Shown in pieces: positions 1-6,893 of a DNA stretch of 14,030 nucleotides. Made by a program: the position numbers and the translations under genes. The notes under the pieces are model-generated. The model saw only the letters and a program-made list of their open reading frames with translations, was not told the DNA's origin and searched no databases. Each line of letters starts with the position of its first letter. Positions within the stretch are counted from its first letter, which is position 1. The DNA lies in assembly GCA_002396125.1 (NCBI GenBank), contig DGWL01000002.1, positions 1 to 14,030 of the forward strand. The letters are read 5' to 3'. Source of the DNA: Porphyromonadaceae bacterium UBA4259 (GTDB taxonomy: Bacteria > Bacteroidota > Bacteroidia > Bacteroidales > Muribaculaceae).

Positions 1-791
1 TGATAGAGCGCTGTTACGTCGGCACTGTTGCACACACCGTCGCCATTAACGTCGCCAAGAACGGGCTCGGGGCCAACACTGGGTTCTACTGTGTAGAGGA
101 GCTCGCCTGCAAGGTTGTAAACACCACCGGCAACATACACCATGTCATCGGTCTGTGAGCCATTGCTGAAGATAATGCCCTCGGGACGGTCGTTTTCAAC
201 GATGTCGGGACCAATCCACTGGTAAACGGGATTGCCGTCGGTAGTATTACCAATCAATGTAACAGCATCACCTGGCCAAACGCCACTCTGGGTAAAGTTG
301 GTGCCGGTTGTTGTACTCCAAGCCCACACGTTGCACTTAGTCCAGCTGGTGGGAGCCACAAAGTAGGCAAACTCTTTGCCCTCAACAAACACAACGCCCT
401 CGGGAAGAGTGCTTACATCAAAGCCAGTATCCTCAACATAGGTGCTGGTAACGTCCTCGTGAGTTCCTTCTTCAAGATCAACAATAAAATAGGCTGTGCC
501 GGTAACACCCTTGATGTCGGCAGTTTGAATAGCCGGATCATTGCCATCATTGAAGAGAAGATTCAGAGCGTCGGTGTCAAAACTCTTAGTGAACCACACC
601 AGTCCGTCGGGAGTTTCGCTAGTGGCTTCGGCATCCATCTGTGTTCCCGGCCAATCACCATTGGTAGCATCACCCCACACATAGAGGAATGGCGCATCAC
701 CTGTAGTGGTGCGCACGTTGATGGTAACAGCAGCGCTAGCACTGATTGCCATGCATGCGATTGCAAGAAGTAAAGTAGTGATTTTCTTCAT
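1..791 (-). CDS. Secreted starch-binding protein with two CBM26-like modules and a dockerin-like tail (cut by left edge)
   Basis: The open frame runs from an ATG at 791 off the left edge; 263 codons are visible. Residues 1-20 form a typical signal peptide (KK, a hydrophobic core, then ASA), so the product is exported; no lipobox cysteine is seen. Two starch-binding-like modules follow. The first (about 22-105) has YVWGDATNGDWPG; the second (about 138-225) has VWAWSTTTGTNF and VWPG. The W-x-W plus WPG pattern is that of CBM26-like modules and is shared with the amylase next door. The visible end, from residue 246, is the first calcium-loop repeat of a type I dockerin-like domain (GDVNGDGVCNSADVTALY). 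No catalytic domain is visible, but one could lie beyond the edge. It sits 105 bases downstream of the amylase in the same direction, and a TACATTTG box in the gap suggests its own promoter. The likely role is holding starch or maltodextrin at the cell surface or in the periplasm. Confidence 0.85.
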   Translation of the reverse strand, partial: MKKITTLLLAIACMAISASAAVTINVRTTTGDAPFLYVWGDATNGDWPGTQMDAEATSETPDGLVWFTKSFDTDALNLLFNDGNDPAIQTADIKGVTGTAYFIVDLEEGTHEDVTSTYVEDTGFDVSTLPEGVVFVEGKEFAYFVAPTSWTKCNVWAWSTTTGTNFTQSGVWPGDAVTLIGNTTDGNPVYQWIGPDIVENDRPEGIIFSNGSQTDDMVYVAGGVYNLAGELLYTVEPSVGPEPVLGDVNGDGVCNSADVTALY

Positions 792-845
792 GAATTAATA
801 AAAAATTTTACGGTTAATAACTCAAGTTATTTATGACGTGACTTG

Positions 846-872
846 CAAATGTAATAAAAGTGAACAAAACAA
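846..872 (-). promoter_or_regulatory. Bacteroidetes-type promoter for the starch-binding protein gene
   Basis: On the minus strand a TACATTTG box (853-846) fits the Bacteroidetes -7 consensus TAnnTTTG. A TTG lies 16 bases upstream (about 872-870), slightly closer than usual. It is 55 bases before the start codon at 791, so the starch-binding protein can be expressed without read-through from the amylase gene. Confidence 0.5.
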
Positions 873-896
873 GAAAATTTTAATTCACTTTTTTTG

Positions 897-3800
897 CTAA
901 TTGCCTAGAATTAAGTTATAAACGGCAGTAACATCGGCACTGTTGACAGCACCGTCAAGGTTGACGTCGGCATTAAAATGCCAGGTGTCGTTAGAGCCCA
1001 GGATGCAGCCGTAGAGGGCGGTGACATCGGCCGAGTTCACAGCTCCATCAAGGTTCACATCGCCGGTGGCAACACTCAGCAGCCCACTCTCGGTGTAATA
1101 AGCACCGTTCTCGAAAGTGAAGTCGGCGGTTTGCGGACTCTTGTTGTTACTGAAGATGATGCCGGTGGGCAAATCCTCTCCCACTACTCCCCCATCCCAT
1201 TCCCAGATGTCAAGACCGTTATAGAGACCAGCGCCCACTTTAACACAAGCGGCTCCGGGCCAAGTTCCTCCAGTGTAGTTCTTATTGCCAAGGGCAGCGT
1301 TCCACGCCCAGCAGTAGATGGTATTGGTCCAGCTGGCTGGTGCGATGAAAAACGCGTGAAGTTTCACAGCATGGCTCGGACGGATGGTGTAGGTGCGCGT
1401 TATGGTATTTTTCACCGTGCCGTTGTGTAGCACACCGGCTCGCAAGGTTGTGGTCTTGTCGAATGTCAAGGTCACGCTGCCGGTAGCGCGAGGGCTCGAA
1501 GCGCCGGGCGCAGTGCCGTCGGTGGTGTAGACAATGGTGGCGTTGCTGAACGAACCTGTAACAGTCACGGTCACCTCGTCGACATAGGTACCGCTCTCTT
1601 TGTCAACGCTGAGCGTTGCAATGCTGGGGTCGACTGGTTCCTGCTCGGTGATGGTGCGGTCAAGCACTCCATCAATGTAATAGCCATGATTCACATACTG
1701 AAGGTCGGCAGTCTGGTTGCTTCCCGCCTGACTGAAGATGAGTCCTGTGGGCATATTGGTTGCCGGAAACTCGCCATCGTGGGTCCACTTGTAGATTAAT
1801 CTTGTGCCATCTTGGGTCTTTCCCATCAGTGTGGCGTTTTGTCCCGGCCAGTTGCCACCGGTGAAGTTGGTACTGCTATTCCACACCCACACAGTGATAA
1901 AGGATGTAGATGCCGGGCTCTCATAGAAGACGCTCAGTTCATCATCGCTCACGGTGGGGGTATACACCTCCAGATTGTCGATATCAACATTGCCGCCGCT
2001 ACTGCCGCCACCACTCACATAGGTGGTGCCGGGATCTCCTTCCTCCTCGGTGCCGTCGTAGGGCAACTGAGTGGGTATAACCGCGCTTGACGAATAAAGG
2101 AACGGCCCATCGTCACCCACCTTGCCGGGCCCGTTGAGCACATAGATGCGCAGGTTACCCTTGCCGCTAAACGATGGCGTGGTGAGTGTTCCGCCGGTCA
2201 CGGTAATGCTGTTGCCGGTCACAACATCGGTGTAAGTGCCATTGAGCACGCCGGTGAAGGTAGCGCCGGCATTGAGAGCTATAAGAGCGTAGCTGTCGAT
2301 GTCGCCACTAGTGTAGCGGCGCTTGAAAGCATAGCCGCCGCTCGACGAGCAACCGCTCTTGCTATACTGCCCCTTGCGCAAGGCAGGAACCGCCGCGCGA
2401 ATCTTGTTGAGGCGCTGCAAGTGCTGTGCCAGCGGGCGACTCAACGTGGCGGCAAGATTGCCGGTGGCATCACTATACTCTGCAAAGTCGCTCACTTCCA
2501 CGTCGCCCTTAAGGTAACCGCCATAGTAGGCACGACCGCTATTCTTGAGAGTGATGTTGGTGCCCTCATCGATGCGCTTGCCTTTGCGAAACTCTATCTC
2601 ACCGCCTTGAAACAGACACGGAATGCCACGCATGGTAAAGAGCAACGACAAGTTCTCTGCCCACTGCTCGGTGCCACCATTGAAGCGGTCGAAACTGTCG
2701 GGACCATAGTCGTGACTCTCAACGTAGTTGACATTGAAGGTGGCGTCGTTGTAGAAATTATCTTTATCCATCACGCCCCACACGCGCCCGGCATTCTGGA
2801 AATTCCAATGCACGGTGAAGTCAATCACATTCAAGCCACTGGCGTGGCTGTAGTCGGGGGTGTGATAGTTGTTACCGTCGAGCAAGGCATTATTGCTGCG
2901 TGGCTGGGCACTCTCGCTCATGTTGGCTTCGTGCTCGGCAAGGCACAGGCGCTGGTTGTCGAGAGTGGCTGGGTCGGTGCTCTCAAAAATCTCCACTCCA
3001 TCCCAATAGGCAGGGTCGCTGTTCCACCCATTGAGTAGCGACTCATCGCTCTGCCATGTGTAAAAATAGGGCGAGAGCGACGGCTGGCCGCGATAGGTGA
3101 CATCGCTGAAACGGGCGCACACCTCGGCAAACATATAGAATGGGCACTCATTCAGGCGCTTGCTCTTATACTGCTCGCCCAGTGCCTTGAAAGCCGGCAC
3201 AAAAGCCGCATTGAACGACAAGCGCGAGATGTGGCCACCGGTGTCGATGCGGAATCCATCGACACCCATCTTAATAAACGAGCCGTAGCAGTTAACAAGG
3301 TAGTCGATGGTCTGTGGATTCTCGGTGTTCAGGTCCACGCAATCACCTGCAATCTGCGCCCACCACCGGTTAGGCTCGTCCCAGTTAAAATTGCCGTAGT
3401 GATGCCACAGGTTGTGAGTGTCATGGTTAGTGCCGTCGGTGTTCTTCATCTTGCTCAGGCGGTCGCTATACTGCGCGCTGCCGCCCAAGTTGCTATAGTT
3501 ATCGCTCAGCTTTCCGCCTTGCGAAATGGTGAAAGGCACCATGCACTGGCTCAAGTCGCTCTGCGGCACAGTGTAGTCACGGTCGAAGAGCTTGCACAGG
3601 TTGGCCTCGCCAAAGTTACCTGTGTGATTTATCACAATGTCGAGTATCACCTTCATGCCACGGGCATGCGCAGCGTCAATCAGGTCCTGAAACTTGGCAT
3701 CATCGCTCTCCAGGCGCTTCTCCACGCGGCTCATGTCCATGGCATGATAGCCATGGTAGTCATAGCCCGACGCATTCTGCACCACAGGCGTGATCCACAC

Positions 3801-4085
3801 AGCGGTAAACCCCAGAGCCTTGATGTAGTCGAGCTTCTCAATCAAGCCCTTGAAGTCGCCTCGCCACTCGGGGTCTTGATTGGCCACGTTACCGGCACTG
3901 TTACCATCCCAGCAATAGGTGTTGTTGCCAGGGTCGCCGTCATAGAAACGGGTAGTCATGGCAAAGTAGATGGTCTCATCGCGAAAGTCGGTGCGGCCGC
4001 CCACAAAGGTTGTAGATGCCCACAAGGAGAGTGTCACTAGCGCCATGAGCGCCAAGGTTGCAAGTCGTGATGCCAGTTGTTTCAT
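897..4085 (-). CDS. Secreted GH13 alpha-amylase with two CBM26-like modules, CHB_HEX_C-like domain and dockerin-like tail
   Basis: This 1062-residue enzyme hydrolyses internal alpha-1,4 links of starch. A signal peptide spans residues 1-24. The GH13 barrel (about 35-570) shows all four signature regions: DIVINH (149-154), GFRIDT (277-282) with nucleophile D281, FAEV with acid/base E321, and VESHD with D459. A C-terminal amylase beta domain follows to about 650. Next come a CBM26-like module (about 717-805, VWVWNSSTNFTGGNWPG), a chitobiase/hexosaminidase C-terminal-like domain (about 826-902), a second CBM26-like module (about 906-1003, TGGTWPG) and a two-repeat dockerin-like domain (1007-1062, with GDVNLDGAVNSADVTALY and ADVNLDGAVNSADVTAVY). 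It is much longer than a bare amylase because of these added modules. The ATG at 4085 precedes a good signal peptide and supports the start. No lipobox is seen, so it is likely secreted or periplasmic. Control is probably through the palindrome at 4203-4216. Dockerin-like tails are unexpected outside cellulosome-forming bacteria. Confidence 0.95.
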   Translation of the reverse strand: MKQLASRLATLALMALVTLSLWASTTFVGGRTDFRDETIYFAMTTRFYDGDPGNNTYCWDGNSAGNVANQDPEWRGDFKGLIEKLDYIKALGFTAVWITPVVQNASGYDYHGYHAMDMSRVEKRLESDDAKFQDLIDAAHARGMKVILDIVINHTGNFGEANLCKLFDRDYTVPQSDLSQCMVPFTISQGGKLSDNYSNLGGSAQYSDRLSKMKNTDGTNHDTHNLWHHYGNFNWDEPNRWWAQIAGDCVDLNTENPQTIDYLVNCYGSFIKMGVDGFRIDTGGHISRLSFNAAFVPAFKALGEQYKSKRLNECPFYMFAEVCARFSDVTYRGQPSLSPYFYTWQSDESLLNGWNSDPAYWDGVEIFESTDPATLDNQRLCLAEHEANMSESAQPRSNNALLDGNNYHTPDYSHASGLNVIDFTVHWNFQNAGRVWGVMDKDNFYNDATFNVNYVESHDYGPDSFDRFNGGTEQWAENLSLLFTMRGIPCLFQGGEIEFRKGKRIDEGTNITLKNSGRAYYGGYLKGDVEVSDFAEYSDATGNLAATLSRPLAQHLQRLNKIRAAVPALRKGQYSKSGCSSSGGYAFKRRYTSGDIDSYALIALNAGATFTGVLNGTYTDVVTGNSITVTGGTLTTPSFSGKGNLRIYVLNGPGKVGDDGPFLYSSSAVIPTQLPYDGTEEEGDPGTTYVSGGGSSGGNVDIDNLEVYTPTVSDDELSVFYESPASTSFITVWVWNSSTNFTGGNWPGQNATLMGKTQDGTRLIYKWTHDGEFPATNMPTGLIFSQAGSNQTADLQYVNHGYYIDGVLDRTITEQEPVDPSIATLSVDKESGTYVDEVTVTVTGSFSNATIVYTTDGTAPGASSPRATGSVTLTFDKTTTLRAGVLHNGTVKNTITRTYTIRPSHAVKLHAFFIAPASWTNTIYCWAWNAALGNKNYTGGTWPGAACVKVGAGLYNGLDIWEWDGGVVGEDLPTGIIFSNNKSPQTADFTFENGAYYTESGLLSVATGDVNLDGAVNSADVTALYGCILGSNDTWHFNADVNLDGAVNSADVTAVYNLILGN

Positions 4086-4138
4086 GTCTTAAAAAATGGT
4101 TATTTTGTAATATGCTTGGTTAAAGAACTGTAAGTAAA

Positions 4139-4146
4139 CAAAGTTA
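4139..4146 (-). promoter_or_regulatory. Promoter -7 element of the alpha-amylase gene
   Basis: Read on the minus strand, 4146-4139 is TAACTTTG, an exact TAnnTTTG -7 box, 53 bases before the amylase start. I see no good TTTG at the expected upstream distance, so the promoter may depend on an activator. Confidence 0.5.
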
Positions 4147-4202
4147 CACGTTTTAACGCATTCGGCGCATCGTTTAACACAAACTTTGCTTTTAATTTGC
4201 TA

Positions 4203-4216
4203 TGCAAACGTTTGCA
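4203..4216. promoter_or_regulatory. Perfect 14-bp palindrome, likely LacI-family operator
   Basis: TGCAAACGTTTGCA is a perfect palindrome with a central CG, the usual form of operators for LacI-family sugar regulators. It lies 57 bases upstream of the amylase -7 box and about 93 bases before the argR -7 box. The position upstream of a starch gene suggests maltose- or starch-responsive control of the amylase, probably by a regulator encoded elsewhere. The regulator is inferred, not seen. Confidence 0.6.
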
Positions 4217-4308
4217 GCGGCACCTCGCGAATACCACTTATTAAGATACAAAAAAAAGATTAGAAGTGTTTTTTTTCATTTTTATTAGGTCAGTTGTATT
4301 TTTTGTTA

Positions 4309-4316
4309 TATCTTTG
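4309..4316 (+). promoter_or_regulatory. Promoter -7 element of argR
   Basis: TATCTTTG matches TAnnTTTG and lies about 100 bases before the argR start at 4418. The nearest TTG (4294-4296) is only 12 bases upstream, closer than usual. The rest of the 4086-4417 gap holds the amylase promoter, the 14-bp palindrome and an AT-rich leader. Two AATATT blocks at about 4337-4357 could be a weak ARG-box-like site for autoregulation; this is speculative. Confidence 0.4.
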
Positions 4317-4417
4317 CCAAAAATGCTTAACTACTAATATTATATTAATCAATATTTACCTTACTCCTCTTTGCCCAATAGAACCGATTTTTATTGAAAC
4401 TAAAAAACAAGTTTAGG

Positions 4418-4912
4418 ATGAAGAATAAGAAAGAAAGATTGCAGTTAATAGTTAATCTCATTAGAAAAAACAGCATCGGCAGTCAAAACGAACTGGCTGT
4501 CATGCTCAAGCAATGTGGATGCGAAGTGACTCAAGCCACCCTGTCGCGCGACCTCAAGGCAATGAAAATTACCAAAGTTGCCACCAACGACGGCGGATAC
4601 ATGTACATGATTCCTGACAATAACGAGCTGCAGAACTCAATGCTCATGAGTGGGCGCGACAGTCTTACCGTGCAACAGCAAGTGGGATTCATCTCTATAG
4701 CTTTCTCAGGACACATGGCTGTGATCAAGACACGCAACGGTTATGCCGCCGGGCTTGCCTACGACATCGACATGAGCCGCTCTAGCGAAGTGCTTGGCAC
4801 AATAGCAGGAGCCGACACCGTCTTTGCCATCATGCGCGAAGACCTCTCGCACAAAGATGCGCTCAAGTTCTTCTCGCGCTTCGTGCCCATCGAGTCGCAC
4901 AACCTCAAGTAA
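4418..4912 (+). CDS. argR: Arginine repressor ArgR family regulator
   Basis: The product is a 164-residue arginine-responsive DNA-binding regulator, of normal length for ArgR. The N-terminal winged helix (about 1-70) carries the recognition motif TQATLSRDLKAMKI (38-51), with the family's SRD. The C-terminal oligomerisation and arginine-binding domain (about 88-160) shows VGFISIAFSGHMAVIKTRNGYA and LGTIAGADTVFAI. I chose the ATG at 4418 because the protein then begins where ArgR proteins normally do; a TTG at 4394 in the same frame would add eight residues. In E. coli ArgR the segment reads GDDT, and its two aspartates contact arginine; here it is GADT (131-134), so the first aspartate is alanine. 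The argC-like gene starts 30 bases downstream and is probably in the same operon. A promoter element lies at 4309-4316. Confidence 0.92.
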   Translation: MKNKKERLQLIVNLIRKNSIGSQNELAVMLKQCGCEVTQATLSRDLKAMKITKVATNDGGYMYMIPDNNELQNSMLMSGRDSLTVQQQVGFISIAFSGHMAVIKTRNGYAAGLAYDIDMSRSSEVLGTIAGADTVFAIMREDLSHKDALKFFSRFVPIESHNLK

Positions 4913-4927
4913 AGAACACACACATTT
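4912..4927 (+). repeat. 16-bp direct repeat after argR (copy 1)
   Basis: AAGAACACACACATTT begins at the last base of the argR stop codon. An identical copy follows the argC-like gene at 5864-5879, so both 3' junctions of this operon carry the same 16 bases, followed by AT-rich sequence. It is not a hairpin; the role is unknown. Confidence 0.6.
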
Positions 4928-4942
4928 ACCAATCTATAATAA

Positions 4943-5839
4943 ATGATAAACGCAGGAATAACAGGAGGCGAACATATCTATGCAGGTGAGCTGGTGAGAA
5001 TCCTCATTAATCATCCTGATGTCAACATCCGCTGGGTAGCCAGCGATGTGGCTCAAGGACTTGTTGCACATTTTCATCCGGGACTCACAGGCGAGTGCGA
5101 CCTGGAATTCTCCAAGCCCTCGCTCGACGACGTGAACCTCATCTTTTGCTGCGGCGCCGATGACTGGTGCGCCCAGGCGCAGCACGATTATCCCGAACTG
5201 CGCATCATCAACCTCACCAGGCACCTTGCGCAAGGAGGCATGTATGGCCTGTGCGAGGTCAACCGCAAGTTTATGGTGCACGACTGCTACGACCAGGTGG
5301 CTGTGCCCAGCCCACTGGCAATGGTGGCACTACTGCCGCTGGTGCCACTCGCCAAGCACCACCTGCTCAACAACCGCGACCGCATCACCGTCAACATCGA
5401 CAGCGCGCCCATGTGGGCGACACTGTCGCCACAATTGATTAAGCAAGAGATTCTCAGGGTGCTATCATTCATGCAGCCACACTACGACGGCAGCACGCTC
5501 CACATCAATATCTCCAGTCTCGACGACACCAAGCGTGCGGTCATGGCCACCATCGCCACCACCTGCGAGGGCGATGAGGCATCGATTCGCAGCATCATCG
5601 ACGACTACTACGACGACCACAACTTCACCTTCACCACCCCCCGTGAAGTAGCCCCATGCGAGGTTATCAACACCAACAAGTGCCTCATGCACATCACTAT
5701 GATTGAAGACGAGCTCACCATCCATTCCGTCATCGACGGCCTTATCAAGGGTGCTGCAGGCAACGCGATTCACATCATGAATCTCCTCTTCGGCCTGCAC
5801 GAGCGAGTGGGATTGACACTCAAGGCACAAGTGCTCTAA
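4943..5839 (+). CDS. ArgC-like protein (N-acetyl-gamma-glutamyl-phosphate reductase homologue) lacking the catalytic cysteine
   Basis: True ArgC makes N-acetyl-glutamate semialdehyde in arginine synthesis, using NADPH. This 298-residue protein keeps the family framework: the N-terminal dinucleotide fold (GITGGEHIYAGELVRILINHPDV, with changed glycine spacing), the HPGLTGECDLEF segment (45-56), and the C-terminal signature VINTNKCLMH (241-250) with VIDGLIKGAAGNAIHIMNLL (263-282). The catalytic cysteine, normally in NPGC-(Y/F)-x-T, should fall at 121-127, where this protein reads VPSPLAM. The segment with the second catalytic residue, a histidine in an H-x-PE context, is missing or replaced around 152-170. 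It is about 20-25 residues shorter than usual Bacteroidales ArgC. The frame is uninterrupted and looks maintained, so it is better read as a non-catalytic paralogue than a recent pseudogene. It follows argR by 30 bases and precedes ssb by 87. A regulatory or ligand-sensing role is possible but inferred. Confidence 0.8.
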   Translation: MINAGITGGEHIYAGELVRILINHPDVNIRWVASDVAQGLVAHFHPGLTGECDLEFSKPSLDDVNLIFCCGADDWCAQAQHDYPELRIINLTRHLAQGGMYGLCEVNRKFMVHDCYDQVAVPSPLAMVALLPLVPLAKHHLLNNRDRITVNIDSAPMWATLSPQLIKQEILRVLSFMQPHYDGSTLHINISSLDDTKRAVMATIATTCEGDEASIRSIIDDYYDDHNFTFTTPREVAPCEVINTNKCLMHITMIEDELTIHSVIDGLIKGAAGNAIHIMNLLFGLHERVGLTLKAQVL

Positions 5840-5863
5840 AATCACCACGCATAACCATCCATC

Positions 5864-5879
5864 AAGAACACACACATTT
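5864..5879 (+). repeat. 16-bp direct repeat after the argC-like gene (copy 2)
   Basis: The sequence is identical to the copy at 4912-4927 and lies 24 bases after the argC-like stop codon. No TAnnTTTG promoter is seen between here and ssb, so ssb may be read from the argR operon. Confidence 0.6.
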
Positions 5880-5926
5880 TATAATATTAATAACTGTAAT
5901 CACTCACCAAAGAACTGAAAATAATT

Positions 5927-6367
5927 ATGTCGGTTAACAAAGTTATTCTTTTGGGAAACGTCGGGCGCGACCCCGACGTGAGATACCCCTCGCAAGGACA
6001 AACAGTAGCAACATTCCCACTCGCCACCAGCGACCGGGCCTACACCAACGCAGCCGGAACACTCGTGCCTGAGCGCACCGAGTGGCACAACATCGTGATG
6101 TGGGGACGAAATGCCGAAGTTGCCGAGCGTTACATCCGCAAAGGCTCAAGGCTATATATCGAGGGACGACTGCGCACACGCAACTGGGAAGACAAGAACA
6201 AAATAAAGCGATACACGACCGAAATCTACGTCGACACCTTTGAGATGCTGGGAGGCGGACAGCGGCAGCCTGACTCACCCGCCGAGCAACCCGCGGCACA
6301 GCCAGCGGCTCAACAGCCGGCACCAGGCAACAACCTGACCAACGAAGGCGACAACGTGCCATTTTAA
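5927..6367 (+). CDS. ssb: Single-stranded DNA-binding protein
   Basis: The 146-residue SSB coats single-stranded DNA during replication, recombination and repair. The N-terminal OB fold (about 1-108) opens with MSVNKVILLGNVGRDPDVRY and contains TEWHNIVMWGRNAEVAERY and GSRLYIEGRLRTRNWED, all usual SSB features. A glutamine-, proline- and alanine-rich linker (about 113-135) is followed by the tail GDNVPF, the partner-binding tip, though less acidic than the common DDDIPF. The length is normal. It follows the argC-like gene in the same direction and probably belongs to the host chromosome, since it lies left of the tRNA gene. Confidence 0.96.
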   Translation: MSVNKVILLGNVGRDPDVRYPSQGQTVATFPLATSDRAYTNAAGTLVPERTEWHNIVMWGRNAEVAERYIRKGSRLYIEGRLRTRNWEDKNKIKRYTTEIYVDTFEMLGGGQRQPDSPAEQPAAQPAAQQPAPGNNLTNEGDNVPF

Positions 6368-6440
6368 AGTATTTTTCAGCTCAATCCCGAGCAAAACACC
6401 CGTCAGATAGAACTTTTTACACAAAATCATCCCAAAAAGT

Positions 6441-6471
6441 TTTGTCAGTTCAAAAAAAAGCAGTACCTTTG
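6441..6471 (+). promoter_or_regulatory. Promoter of tRNA-Lys
   Basis: A TTTG box (6441-6444) and a TACCTTTG box (6464-6471) are separated by 19 bases, a good match to the Bacteroidetes promoter consensus. Transcription would start near 6477, about 12 bases before the tRNA. Confidence 0.75.
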
Positions 6472-6488
6472 CATCGCTTTTAATCGGA

Positions 6489-6561
6489 GATTCGCTAGCT
6501 CAGTTGGTAGAGCACAACACTTTTAATGTTGGGGTCTTGGGTTCGAGCCCCAAGCGGATCA
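6489..6561 (+). tRNA. tRNA-Lys (anticodon TTT)
   Basis: The 73 bases fold into a full cloverleaf. The acceptor stem GATTCGC pairs with GCGGATC (one G-U) plus discriminator A. The D arm is GCTC/GAGC, and the anticodon stem CAACA/TGTTG bears the loop CTTTTAA with anticodon TTT. A five-base variable loop is followed by the T arm TTGGG/CCCAA with TTCGAGC. CCA is not encoded. The 3' side marks a sharp change to AT-rich mobile-element sequence, so this gene is a likely integration target. Confidence 0.97.
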
Positions 6562-6567
6562 CTTTTC

Positions 6568-6610
6568 AAATCAGTCAATTGGCTAATAATTAGCGTATTG
6601 GCTGATTTTT
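6568..6610 (+). terminator. Terminator hairpin after tRNA-Lys
   Basis: AAATCAG pairs with CTGATTT, then CAAT with ATTG and GCTAA with TTAGC around a TAA loop, with small internal mismatches. The right arm runs into a T-run ending at 6610. This long stem with a T-run fits an intrinsic terminator for the tRNA transcript. Confidence 0.7.
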
Positions 6611-6893
6611 ATTTCGAACAATCCCCATATAAATCCCCATATACGAATAGATTTACATACCTATCACTTCTCACGTTAACCTAAAGCTAAACGATTAACA
6701 TTCTTTAAGCGCAGAAGTGGAAATAAACTTTTGCACATTCCAATGGCATATTATACCCAATTACTACAGGTTAATTATGTTTCATGATGATGCTTTTTGT
6801 TAGTAACTTTTATTGATAGGACTCATTGTTGTTAAAAACTTATTGTAACTTTGTCATCAAATATAAACAACCTAAAACTTTAATTTAATTACT
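6611..6893. other. AT-rich junction region, likely start of the integrated element
   Basis: There is no complete gene in this stretch. ATCCCCATATA occurs twice in tandem (6621-6631 and 6633-6643). On the minus strand the same bases read as an open frame with YGDLYGD and a stop, which could be the remnant of a protein end, for example of an integrase; this is a guess. A promoter for the next gene lies at 6826-6853. Confidence 0.4.
6826..6853 (+). promoter_or_regulatory. Promoter of the 305-residue unknown gene
   Basis: A TTG (6826-6828) is followed after 17 bases by TAACTTTG (6846-6853), an exact TAnnTTTG match. The start codon is 41 bases downstream, so the gene appears to have its own promoter. 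Confidence 0.6.

Noticed and set aside
978..4040. Plus-strand open frames across the amylase gene, up to 269 codons
   Set aside because: They lie opposite a gene with all GH13 motifs and are antisense shadows.
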